This document shows positions 9,526 to 17,227 of a stretch of 64,000 nt of DNA, in pieces; the first letter of the stretch is position 1; every line of letters begins with the position of its first letter. The notes under the pieces are model-generated. The model was not told the DNA's origin. It did not search any database and worked only from the letters and a program-made list of their open reading frames with translations. This DNA comes from an uncultured Myxococcales bacterium. GTDB lineage: Bacteria > Myxococcota_A > UBA9042. The translations under genes were made by a program, and so were the position numbers. The stretch lies in the NCBI GenBank assembly GCA_903842345.1, contig CAIMLR010000004.1, forward strand, positions 186,001-250,000, written 5' to 3'.

Positions 9526-9828
9526 ATGAGCGGCGCGCTCTGGATCGTGCCGGACGAGCGCGTTCCGAAGGGCGCGTGGCTGCTCGGCACGGGCTGTGTG
9601 CTCCTTGGCCTGAATGTGTTGCGGTACCTGCGGCAGCTCGAGATCAGTCGTTTTACGGCGATGCTGGGAATGCTGGCTGTGGCAGGTGGCGTCAGCGATC
9701 TGCTGGGCGTCAGGCTGCCGCTGGTGGCTTTGTGCCTGCTCGCTCTGGCGAGACTGCCGACCGCGCGGGGATGCAGGTCATCGCGAGATGCGCTTCAAGT
9801 CCCGATGCACAACAGCTTTTTCCAGTAA
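9526..9828 (+). CDS. Small membrane protein, probably frameshifted at its 5' end
   Basis: The frame from ATG 9526 gives 100 residues with two or three hydrophobic helices (GAWLLGTGCVLLGLNVLRYL, AMLGMLAVAGGVSDLLGV, LPLVALCLLALA). The same frame is protein-like further upstream (ARLDPNQRLDELAWALFLI, from about 9448) but has no start codon there. An ATG at 9426 with GGAG upstream lies in a different frame and stops after eight codons at 9452. One base gained or lost near 9440 would join them into a protein of about 134 residues. The last ~20 residues also look out of frame. The family is unknown, and the gene may be broken or mis-sequenced. Confidence 0.5.
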   Translation: MSGALWIVPDERVPKGAWLLGTGCVLLGLNVLRYLRQLEISRFTAMLGMLAVAGGVSDLLGVRLPLVALCLLALARLPTARGCRSSRDALQVPMHNSFFQ

Positions 9829-9903
9829 TTCATTGACCTTTCCGCACCCGCCAGGGCACCTTGGCTCGCCGCGACTGATGACCGCGCGGCACAAGGTGTC
9901 ACT

Positions 9904-10860
9904 GTGAAATCGCCCAGATCTCGCGTTCTTGCTCATGTTTGCGCCCTCGCATTGGCGTTCGCCGCACGGCCTGCCGCCGCGCATTTTCTCCTGCAAGAAC
10001 CCGCCTGTTATTCGGACATGGACTTTCTGGGCGGTCCGCAAAAGTCCGCGCCTTGTGGCCAGGACGATCCCGGCCAGCCCCTGACGCAGTCGGGCAAAGT
10101 GACGGCATTTCAAGAAGGTCAGACGATTTCCATCACGATCAGCGAAGTGATTCCGCATCCGGGGCACTACCGCGTGTCCATCGCCAAGGATCTGGCGAGC
10201 CTGCCGGCAGATCCAGCTGTGACCGCCGGGTCGTCCGCTTGCGGGTCGACGATCATTCAGAAGAATCCACAGTTGCCGCTGCTTGCGGACGGTTTGCTGG
10301 TGCACACGTCGGCATTCAGCGGGCCACAGACAATGAAAGTGCAGATTCCGCCGGGGTTTACCTGCGATGGCTGCGTGCTGCAAGTGACTGAATTCATGTC
10401 GAGCCATCCGCTGAACAATCCCGGCGGCTGTTTCTATCACCACTGCGCCAACGTCACGGTGACAGGCACAACGTCAGCGGACGCCGGCTCAGCAGACACG
10501 ACCGCCGCGGATGCTGGTGGACTTGACGTCACGGTGGAAGCGGACACGGCGGCGGGAACGGATGCGACAGCTGCAGCCGATTCGACCGGGGACGCTGCGC
10601 CATCGGCAGACACGGCGGGGGCGGCGCTCGATGCATCGGACGCGGTTGCGGATGCGACGACGGATTCCGGCGCACTTGTGGCCGACGCGGCTGCTGGCGT
10701 GGGATCTGCTGGTGGCGGTGGTGCAGCTACCGCGAAGGGCTGCCAGGCCGGGACGTCGTCAGACGGTTCGGGTTGGGCGGTTGCCGCGCTGAGCCTGTGT
10801 GCCATGGTTTGGACGCGACGCAGGCAGTCCCGGGCCGTTGCGGCTGTTCAGGAGCGTTGA
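9904..10860 (+). CDS. Secreted polysaccharide-monooxygenase-like protein with MYXO-CTERM-like tail
   Basis: Predicted protein of 318 residues from a GTG start with AAGG upstream. A signal peptide ends in PAAA, so the mature protein would begin with His27 (HFLLQEPAC). An exposed N-terminal His is what a copper histidine brace of lytic polysaccharide monooxygenases needs; further His residues lie in PHPGHYR (85-88) and GGCFYHHC. This fits the myxobacterial SCE4755-type monooxygenase-like proteins. After the ~175-residue domain comes a long Ala/Asp/Thr linker. The tail has GCQAG, a hydrophobic segment (WAVAALSLCAMVW) and RRRQSR, as in MYXO-CTERM sorting signals. It probably sits on the cell surface. 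Copper binding and substrate are inferred, not shown. Confidence 0.75.
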   Translation: MKSPRSRVLAHVCALALAFAARPAAAHFLLQEPACYSDMDFLGGPQKSAPCGQDDPGQPLTQSGKVTAFQEGQTISITISEVIPHPGHYRVSIAKDLASLPADPAVTAGSSACGSTIIQKNPQLPLLADGLLVHTSAFSGPQTMKVQIPPGFTCDGCVLQVTEFMSSHPLNNPGGCFYHHCANVTVTGTTSADAGSADTTAADAGGLDVTVEADTAAGTDATAAADSTGDAAPSADTAGAALDASDAVADATTDSGALVADAAAGVGSAGGGGAATAKGCQAGTSSDGSGWAVAALSLCAMVWTRRRQSRAVAAVQER

Positions 10861-10909
10861 GTCCTTCCGGCAGGCTGTTGATCTGAACGCGCGCCGCAAG
10901 TTCTCAGGT

Positions 10910-11176
10910 TCACTTGTGAATCACCTGCGTCGGCACCCTCAGCTGGCTGCCCGTCGCCCAGGACCGACGTAGCCGTCGCGCGCGTGCGTGCTCGACCGCG
11001 CGCTCGCACGTGCGGCACCCGCTCACGACGACCGTTCCTTTGCCGACGAAATCCGCGAACGGCTCGGTGAGGCGTTGGCGCGCCCCGCCGTCCGGCAAGA
11101 TCCGGATCGTGTGACAAACGAGGGGCAAATCGGCGCAAGAATCGCCGGGGCCATTGCGGGCTCCCGCCTTCATCAA
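10910..11176 (-). CDS. Possible small protein, family unknown
   Basis: The 402 bp between the monooxygenase-like gene and the GAPDH gene holds one frame that reads like protein on the minus strand: 88 residues with [20 protein letters not shown] and [18 protein letters not shown]. There is a CxxC. No convincing ribosome-binding site is visible, and two adjacent ATGs (11176 and 11173) could start it. It could be a small metal- or redox-active protein or a chance frame. Nothing else is visible in this gap. Confidence 0.35.
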   Translation of the reverse strand: MMKAGARNGPGDSCADLPLVCHTIRILPDGGARQRLTEPFADFVGKGTVVVSGCRTCERAVEHARARRLRRSWATGSQLRVPTQVIHK

Positions 11177-11262
11177 ATCGTCACGCGCGGTGGCTTGACC
11201 GCCATCACGCGCGGAGGCAGATTCGCCGCACCCGGGCCAGCAAGGCCATCTGGAGCGTCCGC

Positions 11263-12267
11263 ATGTCGTCGATCATTCGCGTCGGAATCAATGGTTTTGG
11301 CCGGATGGGCCGCCTCGTCGTGCGCGCCGCGTGGGGCTGGCCGGACATCCGCTTCGTGCACATCAACGACCCGGGCGGCGACGCCGCGACGTTCGCGCAC
11401 CTGATGCAGTTTGACTCGATCCACGGCCGCTGGAGCGAGGACGCGCACGCCGACGGCGACGCGTTGGTCCTGGGTGGTCAACGCATCCCATTCACGCGCA
11501 ACAAGCCAATTGCCGACACGGATTGGTCCAGCTGCGATGTGGTGATTGAAGCGTCTGGCCAGTTCCGCAAGCAGGCCGGGCTGCAGCCGTACCTCGACCA
11601 GGGCGTCAAGCGCGTGGTTGTGACAGCGCCGGTCAAGGAAAAGGGCGCGTTGGACGTCGTCATGGGCGTGAACCATGCGCGCTTCGACCCTGCCATCCAC
11701 CGCATCGTGAGCGCGGCCTCCTGCACGACCAACTGCCTGGCGCCGGTCGTGAAAGTCATTCACGAAAGCCTGCGGATCCGCCACGGCAGCCTGACAACGA
11801 TTCACTGCCTGACCAACACGCAGACGATCATCGATGCGCCGCACAAGGATCTGCGCCGTGCGCGGTCGTGCGGTACGAGCCTGATTCCGACCTCGACGGG
11901 ATCGGCCACGGCCATCGCGGAGATCTTTCCCGAGCTGAGAGGTCGGCTGGACGGTCACGCTGTGCGGGTGCCGCTCACCAACGCGTCGCTGACCGATTGC
12001 GTGTTCGAGGTGGAGAAGGCGACCACCAGAGAGGAAGTGAACGCGCTGCTCAAGGCCGCGGCGGACGGTCCACTCAAAGGGATCCTGGGCTTCGAGGAGC
12101 GGCCGCTCGTGTCGGTGGATTTCCGCGGCGATCCGCGGTCAAGCATCGTGGACGCGCTGTCCACCCGGGTCGTGAACGGCACCCACGTGAAGATTTACGC
12201 GTGGTATGACAACGAGTGGGGCTATGTGAACCGTACAGCCGAGCTGGTGCGCCTGGTTGGAGGCTAA
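11263..12267 (+). CDS. ArsJ-associated glyceraldehyde-3-phosphate dehydrogenase
   Basis: Predicted protein of 334 residues, a type I GAPDH. The NAD fold begins with [11 protein letters not shown] (7-17). The catalytic Cys154 lies in SAASCTTNC, with His181 in the following TIHCLTNTQ. It ends with the typical WYDNEWGY segment. It is followed after 6 bp by arsJ. In known gapdh-arsJ pairs this enzyme adds arsenate to glyceraldehyde-3-phosphate to give 1-arseno-3-phosphoglycerate, which ArsJ exports. The pairing, not the enzyme sequence, is what points to arsenate detoxification over glycolysis. GGAG lies 8 bp before the start. Confidence 0.92.
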   Translation: MSSIIRVGINGFGRMGRLVVRAAWGWPDIRFVHINDPGGDAATFAHLMQFDSIHGRWSEDAHADGDALVLGGQRIPFTRNKPIADTDWSSCDVVIEASGQFRKQAGLQPYLDQGVKRVVVTAPVKEKGALDVVMGVNHARFDPAIHRIVSAASCTTNCLAPVVKVIHESLRIRHGSLTTIHCLTNTQTIIDAPHKDLRRARSCGTSLIPTSTGSATAIAEIFPELRGRLDGHAVRVPLTNASLTDCVFEVEKATTREEVNALLKAAADGPLKGILGFEERPLVSVDFRGDPRSSIVDALSTRVVNGTHVKIYAWYDNEWGYVNRTAELVRLVGG

Positions 12268-12273
12268 GCGCGG

Positions 12274-13518
12274 ATGCTCAGCGAACTTTCTGCGTCCGTC
12301 CGCCAGTATCTGCTCATCACGGCCAACTATTGGGCGTTCACGCTGACCGATGGCGCGCTGCGCATGCTCGTCGTGCTGCATTTCCACCAGCTCGGCTACA
12401 ATCCGCTGCAAGTGGCGATGCTGTTTCTGTTTTACGAGATTTTCGGCGTCGTGACCAACCTGTTTGGCGGCTACCTCGGCGCGCGGATTGGCCTGAATCG
12501 CACCATGAACCTGGGCCTTGGCCTGCAGGTGGCCGCGCTGCTGATGCTGACGGTTCCCGCGGCCTTGTTGAGCGTGCCGTGGGTGATGGCGGCGCAGGCA
12601 CTATCCGGAATCGCCAAAGATTTGAATAAGATGAGCGCCAAGAGCAGCCTGAAATTGCTCATTCCGGACGGCGCGCACGCGCAACTGTACCGCTGGGTGT
12701 CGCTGCTGACGGGATCCAAGAACGCCCTGAAAGGCGTGGGCTTTTTCCTCGGGGCCGCGCTGCTGATGACGCTGCAGTTTCGCGGTGCCGTGCTCGCGAT
12801 GGGCGTCGTCCTGCTGGGCGTGTGGCTCGGCAGCGTCGTCTACCTGCGCCGCGACCTCGGCAAGGCCACAGGCAAACCCAAGTTCCGCGACATCTTCTCC
12901 AAAAGCCGCGCCATCAACCTGCTGTCTGCCGCGCGCCTGTTCCTCTTCGGCGCGCGGGACGTGTGGTTCGTCGTTGCCTTGCCGGTGTTCCTGAGCGAAG
13001 TCCTCGGCTGGAGCTTCTGGTGGGTCGGCGGCTTCATGGCGCTTTGGGTCATCGGCTACGGTGGCATTCAGAGTCTGGCACCCCGCATCACGGGGATGCG
13101 CCGGGGCCGCATTCCCGACGGTCGTTCGGCGGCGTTGTGGGCCGTCGCGCTGAGCGTCGTGCCCGGGTTGATCGCCCTCGCCCTCGCGCACGGCTATGCG
13201 CCCATGCCGGTGGTGGTCGGCGGACTTCTCGTCTTCGGCGCGCTGTTCGCTGTCAATTCAGCAATCCACAGCTTTCTCATCATCTTCTATGCCCAGGCTG
13301 ACGGCGTGTCCCTCGACGTCGGCTTCTACTACATGGCCAACGCGCTGGGCCGATTGTTGGGCACCGTGCTCTCCGGGCTGATCTACCAAATGGCCGGGCT
13401 TGTGCCTTGCCTCTGGACCTCGGCCGCATTTGTCGGTTTGGCCGCGGTGATTTCGCTTGCCTTGCCCCGACGGGAGAGCGCTGGGCTCGACCCGCCCCTC
13501 ACGGTCGACGGCGATTGA
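12274..13518 (+). CDS. arsJ: ArsJ organoarsenical efflux MFS transporter
   Basis: Predicted protein of 414 residues with about 11-12 hydrophobic segments, of major-facilitator type. The N-terminus YLLITANYWAFTLTDGALRM, the stretch IAKDLNKMSAKSSLK and the C-terminal half (YYMANALGRLLGTVLSGLIY) match what I recall of ArsJ. ArsJ exports 1-arseno-3-phosphoglycerate, which then breaks down outside the cell to release arsenate. It is translationally close to the upstream GAPDH, with GGAGG inside that gene's 3' end. The pair looks intact. Confidence 0.93.
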   Translation: MLSELSASVRQYLLITANYWAFTLTDGALRMLVVLHFHQLGYNPLQVAMLFLFYEIFGVVTNLFGGYLGARIGLNRTMNLGLGLQVAALLMLTVPAALLSVPWVMAAQALSGIAKDLNKMSAKSSLKLLIPDGAHAQLYRWVSLLTGSKNALKGVGFFLGAALLMTLQFRGAVLAMGVVLLGVWLGSVVYLRRDLGKATGKPKFRDIFSKSRAINLLSAARLFLFGARDVWFVVALPVFLSEVLGWSFWWVGGFMALWVIGYGGIQSLAPRITGMRRGRIPDGRSAALWAVALSVVPGLIALALAHGYAPMPVVVGGLLVFGALFAVNSAIHSFLIIFYAQADGVSLDVGFYYMANALGRLLGTVLSGLIYQMAGLVPCLWTSAAFVGLAAVISLALPRRESAGLDPPLTVDGD

Positions 13519-13589
13519 ATCGACGCCACCACTTGCCTGCCTGGGGCGCGCACAGATGGCACGCAGCGACTGTTGTCCACGCCGTCTCC

Positions 13590-13609
13590 TTATCGTATAG
13601 CGACGATAA
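13590..13609. promoter_or_regulatory. ArsR-type operator candidate 1
   Basis: A perfect inverted repeat, TTATCGT-ATAGCG-ACGATAA, lies 72 bp after arsJ. The TATCG/CGATA half-sites match the style of ArsR/SmtB-family operators. A second site with the same half-site and similar spacing lies 77 bp downstream. Confidence 0.6.
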
Positions 13610-13664
13610 TCAACAATACCAGACACGCCCATTCGCTTGCCCGACAAGACCTCCCGGGCTGACA

Positions 13665-13705
13665 TTGACATTCTTCCGGCATCGGCTATCGTGATATGGC
13701 GATAG
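13665..13705 (+). promoter_or_regulatory. Promoter of the arsD unit with ArsR-type operator candidate 2
   Basis: A perfect -35 box TTGACA (13665-13670) is followed after 16 bp by TATCGT (13687-13692), a 4/6 match to a -10 box. A 20-bp dyad CTATCGTGATATGGCGATAG (13686-13705) overlaps the -10 box, so a bound repressor would block RNA polymerase. The transcript would begin about 45 bp before arsD. The expected repressor is an ArsR-type protein, but no arsR gene is in the window. Confidence 0.6.
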
Positions 13706-13745
13706 GCACGCGCCCCGTCGTCGGCAACAACCTGAGGAGCCCGCG

Positions 13746-14117
13746 ATGACTGCAACGATCCAAGTGTTTGACCCCGCGATGTGCTGTTCCACCGGCGTCT
13801 GTGGCCCGAGCATCGATCCCGCGCTCGTGCGCTTTGCGGCAGACCTGGAATGGCTGTCCGAGCAAGGCGTTTCCGTTGAGCGCTTCAACCTGTCGCAACA
13901 GCCGCAAGCGTTTGTCTCCCAGCCGCTGGTGACCCAGGTCATCGAACTGCAGGGGGAATCGGCGCTGCCGACGGTCATGGCGGGCGGTGCCATCACGAGC
14001 ACGGGCGTCTATCCGTCGCGTGCGCAACTGGCCGCCTGGGCGGGCGTCGAGCCGGGCGTGAGCGACAAGCCGGTCGTGGAAAAAGGCAGTTGCTGCGGGC
14101 CAAAGGGCTGTTGCTGA
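13746..14117 (+). CDS. arsD: ArsD arsenite metallochaperone/regulator
   Basis: Predicted protein of 123 residues. It begins IQVFDPAMCCSTGVCGP, giving the three As(III)-binding cysteines Cys13, Cys14 and Cys19 of ArsD. The C-terminus GSCCGPKGCC carries the extra Cys pairs found in some ArsD proteins. ArsD hands As(III) to the ArsA ATPase and can repress transcription weakly. No arsA is in the window, so either it lies elsewhere or ArsD acts alone here. GAGGAG precedes the start. It is the first gene after the promoter at 13665. Confidence 0.92.
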   Translation: MTATIQVFDPAMCCSTGVCGPSIDPALVRFAADLEWLSEQGVSVERFNLSQQPQAFVSQPLVTQVIELQGESALPTVMAGGAITSTGVYPSRAQLAAWAGVEPGVSDKPVVEKGSCCGPKGCC

Positions 14118-14128
14118 GCGAGGACGCG

Positions 14129-14371
14129 ATGAAGATTCAGGTTTACGGCACGAACTGCGCGCCCTGCAAGCTGATGCTGGCGAACACCCAGGAGGCTGCG
14201 CGCCAGTTGGGCTTGCAGGACGCGGTCCAGCACATGACGCGCATCCAGGACATGCTGGCAGCGGGCATCACGGGAACGCCAGCGCTGGCGATTGACGGCG
14301 AAATCAAGGTCATGGGCAAGGCGCTGGAAATCCCCGCGATCGTGGCGTTGTTGCGCTTGGGGAACGTTTGA
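14129..14371 (+). CDS. Small thioredoxin-like protein (ArsE-like candidate)
   Basis: Predicted protein of 80 residues with a CAPC active site (Cys10, Cys13) and the cis-Pro region TGTPALAIDGE. It resembles the glutaredoxin-like MTH895/TM0996 group. The protein has no signal peptide, so it is cytoplasmic. It starts 11 bp after arsD, and its stop overlaps the next start (TGATG). Known arsEFG-type clusters have two small redox proteins followed by a CcdA-like permease, the same order as here; the ArsE label is an inference from that order. Confidence 0.8.
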   Translation: MKIQVYGTNCAPCKLMLANTQEAARQLGLQDAVQHMTRIQDMLAAGITGTPALAIDGEIKVMGKALEIPAIVALLRLGNV

Positions 14372-14835
14372 TGTCAGTAAAATCGGTCGCGGGAATCCTC
14401 ATTGTTGGTGCGGTAGTACTCGTGCCACTGTGGCTCAAGCGACCCTCCGCTGCTTCCCCAGCCGCGCCTGTCACGGTGGCCGCGGCCGCGGCCCCAGTTG
14501 GCGGTCCCGCAGCCGCGCCTGCACCTGCGCCACGTGTCCTGCCACGCTTCGTCGACGTCGGCACCACAAGCTGCGCCCCGTGCAAGGTCATGATGGGCGT
14601 CCTCGCTGAGCTGGAGGCGCGCTATCCGGACTCGCTGAAGGTCGAGTTCATCAACAGCCACGACAACCCTGACGTCGCGGAGACCCTGAACATTACGGCG
14701 ATTCCCTCGCAGATCTTCTACTCGCCGGGCGGTCAGGAGATTTTTCGCCACACCGGCGTGATGCGGACGGACGCGGTCGTGGCCAAGTGGCGGGAGCTCG
14801 GCCTGATTTTGCCGGAACCCAAGGCCGCACCATGA
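14371..14835 (+). CDS. Membrane-anchored thioredoxin-family protein
   Basis: Predicted protein of 154 residues. An N-terminal transmembrane anchor (about 6-22, VAGILIVGAVVLVPLWL) and an Ala/Pro linker precede a thioredoxin domain from about residue 58. The active site is CAPC (Cys68, Cys71) and the cis-Pro loop is TAIPSQIFY. The anchor puts the domain outside the inner membrane, where a CcdA-type partner could keep it reduced. It overlaps both neighbours by a few bases (TGATG before, ATGA after), a sign of translational coupling. The role in arsenic resistance is inferred from position. Confidence 0.85.
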   Translation: MSVKSVAGILIVGAVVLVPLWLKRPSAASPAAPVTVAAAAAPVGGPAAAPAPAPRVLPRFVDVGTTSCAPCKVMMGVLAELEARYPDSLKVEFINSHDNPDVAETLNITAIPSQIFYSPGGQEIFRHTGVMRTDAVVAKWRELGLILPEPKAAP

Positions 14836-15533
14836 GCGTCAACGATCTCGTTTTCCAACTCACCGACGCCGTCAGCGGCACACCGGCCATTGCGCTCGGC
14901 GCCTCGCTCGTCTGGGGCGTCATCAGCGTGCTGCTGAGCCCGTGCCACTTGGGCACCATCCCGCTCGTCGTCGGCTTTGTCGGCTCTGGCACCGCCACCA
15001 CGCGCGGCCGCGGCACGGCGCTCGCCTTCTCGTTCGCGGGCGGTATGTTGGCTGCCATCCTGCTCGTCGGCATGGTCGTCTTTTGGCTCGGCCACGCGCT
15101 CACTGCCTTTGGCGCGGCCAGCAACTACGTCATCGCCACCATCTTCCTGCTCGCCGGTCTGAACTTGGTCGGCATCCTGCCCATGCCGGACAAGGGCCTC
15201 TCCATCGGCGGCACCAAGGGCAAGGGCATGTTGGCCGCTGCCGGCGTTGGCCTCGTACTCGGCGTCGGCTTGTCGCCGTGCACATTCGCGTTCATCGCGC
15301 CGATTCTCGGTGCCACGGCGGGCAGCGCGGCGCGTCATCCCGCGCTGAGCGTCGGCATGTTGCTGGCCTTTGGCATCGGCCACTGCGGCGTCATCGGCGG
15401 CGCGGGTTCATCGACCGAGTTCGTCCAGCGTTACCTCGACTGGAGCGACGAATCGCGCACGGTCAAGGTCGCGAAGTTCGTGTGCGGCGTATTGGTGCTC
15501 CTGGCAGCCGCGGTCCTGGTCTACACCGCATAG
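14832..15533 (+). CDS. CcdA/DsbD-type membrane protein (ArsG-like permease candidate)
   Basis: Predicted protein of 233 residues with about six hydrophobic segments. It keeps the two CcdA cysteines in SPC motifs: Cys38 (LLSPCHLGTIP) and Cys150 (GLSPCTFAFIAP). CcdA/DsbD proteins pass electrons across the inner membrane to thioredoxin-like partners such as the one encoded just upstream. ArsG permeases of arsEFG operons, which export aromatic arsenicals, belong to the same fold family. Electron carrier and exporter are both possible. It overlaps the upstream gene (ATGA). Confidence 0.82.
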   Translation: MSVNDLVFQLTDAVSGTPAIALGASLVWGVISVLLSPCHLGTIPLVVGFVGSGTATTRGRGTALAFSFAGGMLAAILLVGMVVFWLGHALTAFGAASNYVIATIFLLAGLNLVGILPMPDKGLSIGGTKGKGMLAAAGVGLVLGVGLSPCTFAFIAPILGATAGSAARHPALSVGMLLAFGIGHCGVIGGAGSSTEFVQRYLDWSDESRTVKVAKFVCGVLVLLAAAVLVYTA

Positions 15534-15559
15534 TCCGTGGGTCGACAAGGGAGAGACCG

Positions 15560-16050
15560 ATGGCCACCAACACCGCGCAGCGGATGGGCTTCTTTGAACG
15601 CTACCTTTCCGTGTGGGTGCTCGTGTGCATGGTGCTCGGCATCGCGCTGGGCATGGGCGCGCCGGATCTGGTCAAACGCGCAAGCCGTTCAGCATGGCGT
15701 TCCTCGGCTGGTTCTTCCTGCGCGTCGTATTCGCCTCGCTCGTTACGCCCGCGGACGCCAGCCAGTACACCGCCGGGCTCATCCTCCTCGCCGCCGCGCC
15801 GTGCACCGCGATGGTTTTTGTCTGGAGCCAGCTCACCGACGGCGATCCCGCCTACACGCTGGCGCAGGTCGCGCTCAACGACCTCATCCTGCTCGTCGTG
15901 TTCGCGCCGATCGTGATGCTGCTGCTCGGCATCGCGCACGTGGCGATTCCGGCGACGGTGCTCGTGACGTCCGTGGTCGTTTTCATCGCGGTGCCGCTGT
16001 CGGCGGGGTTCGCCTCGCGGTATTTTCTCATCAAGGCGCAAGGCGGTCCC
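15560..16050 (+). pseudogene. Acr3 arsenite permease, degenerate (internal deletion plus lost C-terminus)
   Basis: From ATG 15560 the reading is a good Acr3 N-terminus (MGFFERYLSVWVLVCMVLGI) for about 40 residues, to about 15678. From 15682, in another frame, it continues KPFSMAFLGWFFLRVVF and keeps the family Cys motif AAPCTAMVFVWSQLT. About 60 residues expected between these parts are missing. Similarity ends near 16050 (YFLIKAQ), so the last third, including the last membrane helices, is also gone. The frame then runs on into hsp20 by chance. The product cannot be a working ten-helix pump. Confidence 0.85.
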
Positions 16051-16260
16051 GGTCCGCGCAGTTTGCCACATCCGCTGGTGGAAATGTCCGCGGGTCATCC
16101 ATGGCTCGCGCCCGGCCACGCAGCCACGAGCGCGCCAACGCGTTGCACTCCAAAAGCATTGCAGATTGCCGCCGGACTTGGCACGCGCGTTGCTTCCTCC
16201 GATGGCAGCGTCGACGCACAAGACGAGTTTTGTTGGCCCCTATCCGCGGAGGTAATTCTC

Positions 16261-16746
16261 ATGAACTTGAGCACTTGGCGTTCGCCATCCAAGCCTCCCC
16301 GTCCTGACACCGAGTTCGGCGGGGAAATCGCGCCCATCGGCTACCTGCAGGACAACGTCAACCGCCTCTTTGGCCAATTTTTCCGGACTTGGCCGGACTC
16401 CGCGATTGCATCGCGGGACACGAGCGACCTCGCGTTTTCGCCGAGGATTGACGTGCGAGAGGATGACAAACACGTCGCGGTGACGTGTGACCTGCCCGGC
16501 CTGAGTGCCACGGATGTGGAAGTGACGGTCTCGCCAGGATCGCTGACGATTCGCGGCGAACGCAGGGACGAGTCGGATGGGACGGAAGCCGGCTACCACG
16601 TCGCTGAGCGGTCGTTTGGCGCCTTTGAGCGGTCGTTCGCCCTGCCCGATGGGATGGATACAGACAGAGCACACGCGTCGTTCAAGAACGGCTGCCTGTC
16701 TGTGGCCATTCCGAAAACGACTGCGACGCGCAAATCGGTGCGGTAG
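16261..16746 (+). CDS. Hsp20-family small heat shock protein
   Basis: Predicted protein of 161 residues. The alpha-crystallin domain spans about 58-155, with PRIDVREDDKHVAVTCDLPG, VSPGSLTIRGERR and ASFKNGCLSVAIPKT. Small heat shock proteins form oligomers that hold unfolding proteins. I place the start at 16261 because GGAGG lies upstream and the Hsp20 N-terminus begins there. The longer open frame to the left is the Acr3 remnant. Confidence 0.9.
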   Translation: MNLSTWRSPSKPPRPDTEFGGEIAPIGYLQDNVNRLFGQFFRTWPDSAIASRDTSDLAFSPRIDVREDDKHVAVTCDLPGLSATDVEVTVSPGSLTIRGERRDESDGTEAGYHVAERSFGAFERSFALPDGMDTDRAHASFKNGCLSVAIPKTTATRKSVR

Positions 16747-17149
16747 CTGGCGCTTACGCCCATCGCCCCAGCCATGACGGCCGTGACGGCACGTCGGCAC
16801 GCGGCGGTGTGGGCCTCGCGAGGTCCAATCCGGAAAGTGCTTGCCTGCGGCTGAGCCAATCGATCCACTGGTCACGCTCGCACGCCCCTCACGCGGCCCC
16901 ATCGTGATGCTCTCCCACTTCTGCCACGCACTGGGTCGGACTTCCGGCGGCCGATGTTTCTTGCTGCACGACGTCAGGCTGGGTCAGGGCGCCAATGTCA
17001 CTTTTTCGTCACAATGACGACCTGTGTTCAAAAAAAAACACCCATCAGACCACAAAACCAGCTTCGCGCTACACCTCGCCGACAACGCCAATCGCCTCCA
17101 GAAACAGCCGCGGTCCGCGCACGCGTGCTCGCGCGACGCAAATGAACTG

Positions 17150-17198
17150 TTGACACGGCCGTTCTCACGTTTGACGATTTCTTGCCGTCTGACGGCAA
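17150..17198 (+). promoter_or_regulatory. Putative promoter and 17-bp palindrome ahead of the giant-protein operon
   Basis: TTGACA (17150-17155) with a 17-bp spacer reaches GACGAT (17173-17178), a weak -10 match. Directly downstream, TTGCCGTCTGACGGCAA (17182-17198) is a perfect palindrome with 8-bp arms and a one-base centre, placed where transcription would start. This suits a repressor site. The remaining gap from 16747 has no gene; it includes an A9 run near 17030. Confidence 0.5.
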
Positions 17199-17227
17199 AC
17201 TGCCGGGCACGATTCGTGGGGGACACA

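Noticed and set aside
15682-16746. A natural Acr3-Hsp20 fusion protein
   Set aside because: The frame joins them, but hsp20 has its own GGAGG and ATG, and the Acr3 part lacks its N-terminal half in that frame.
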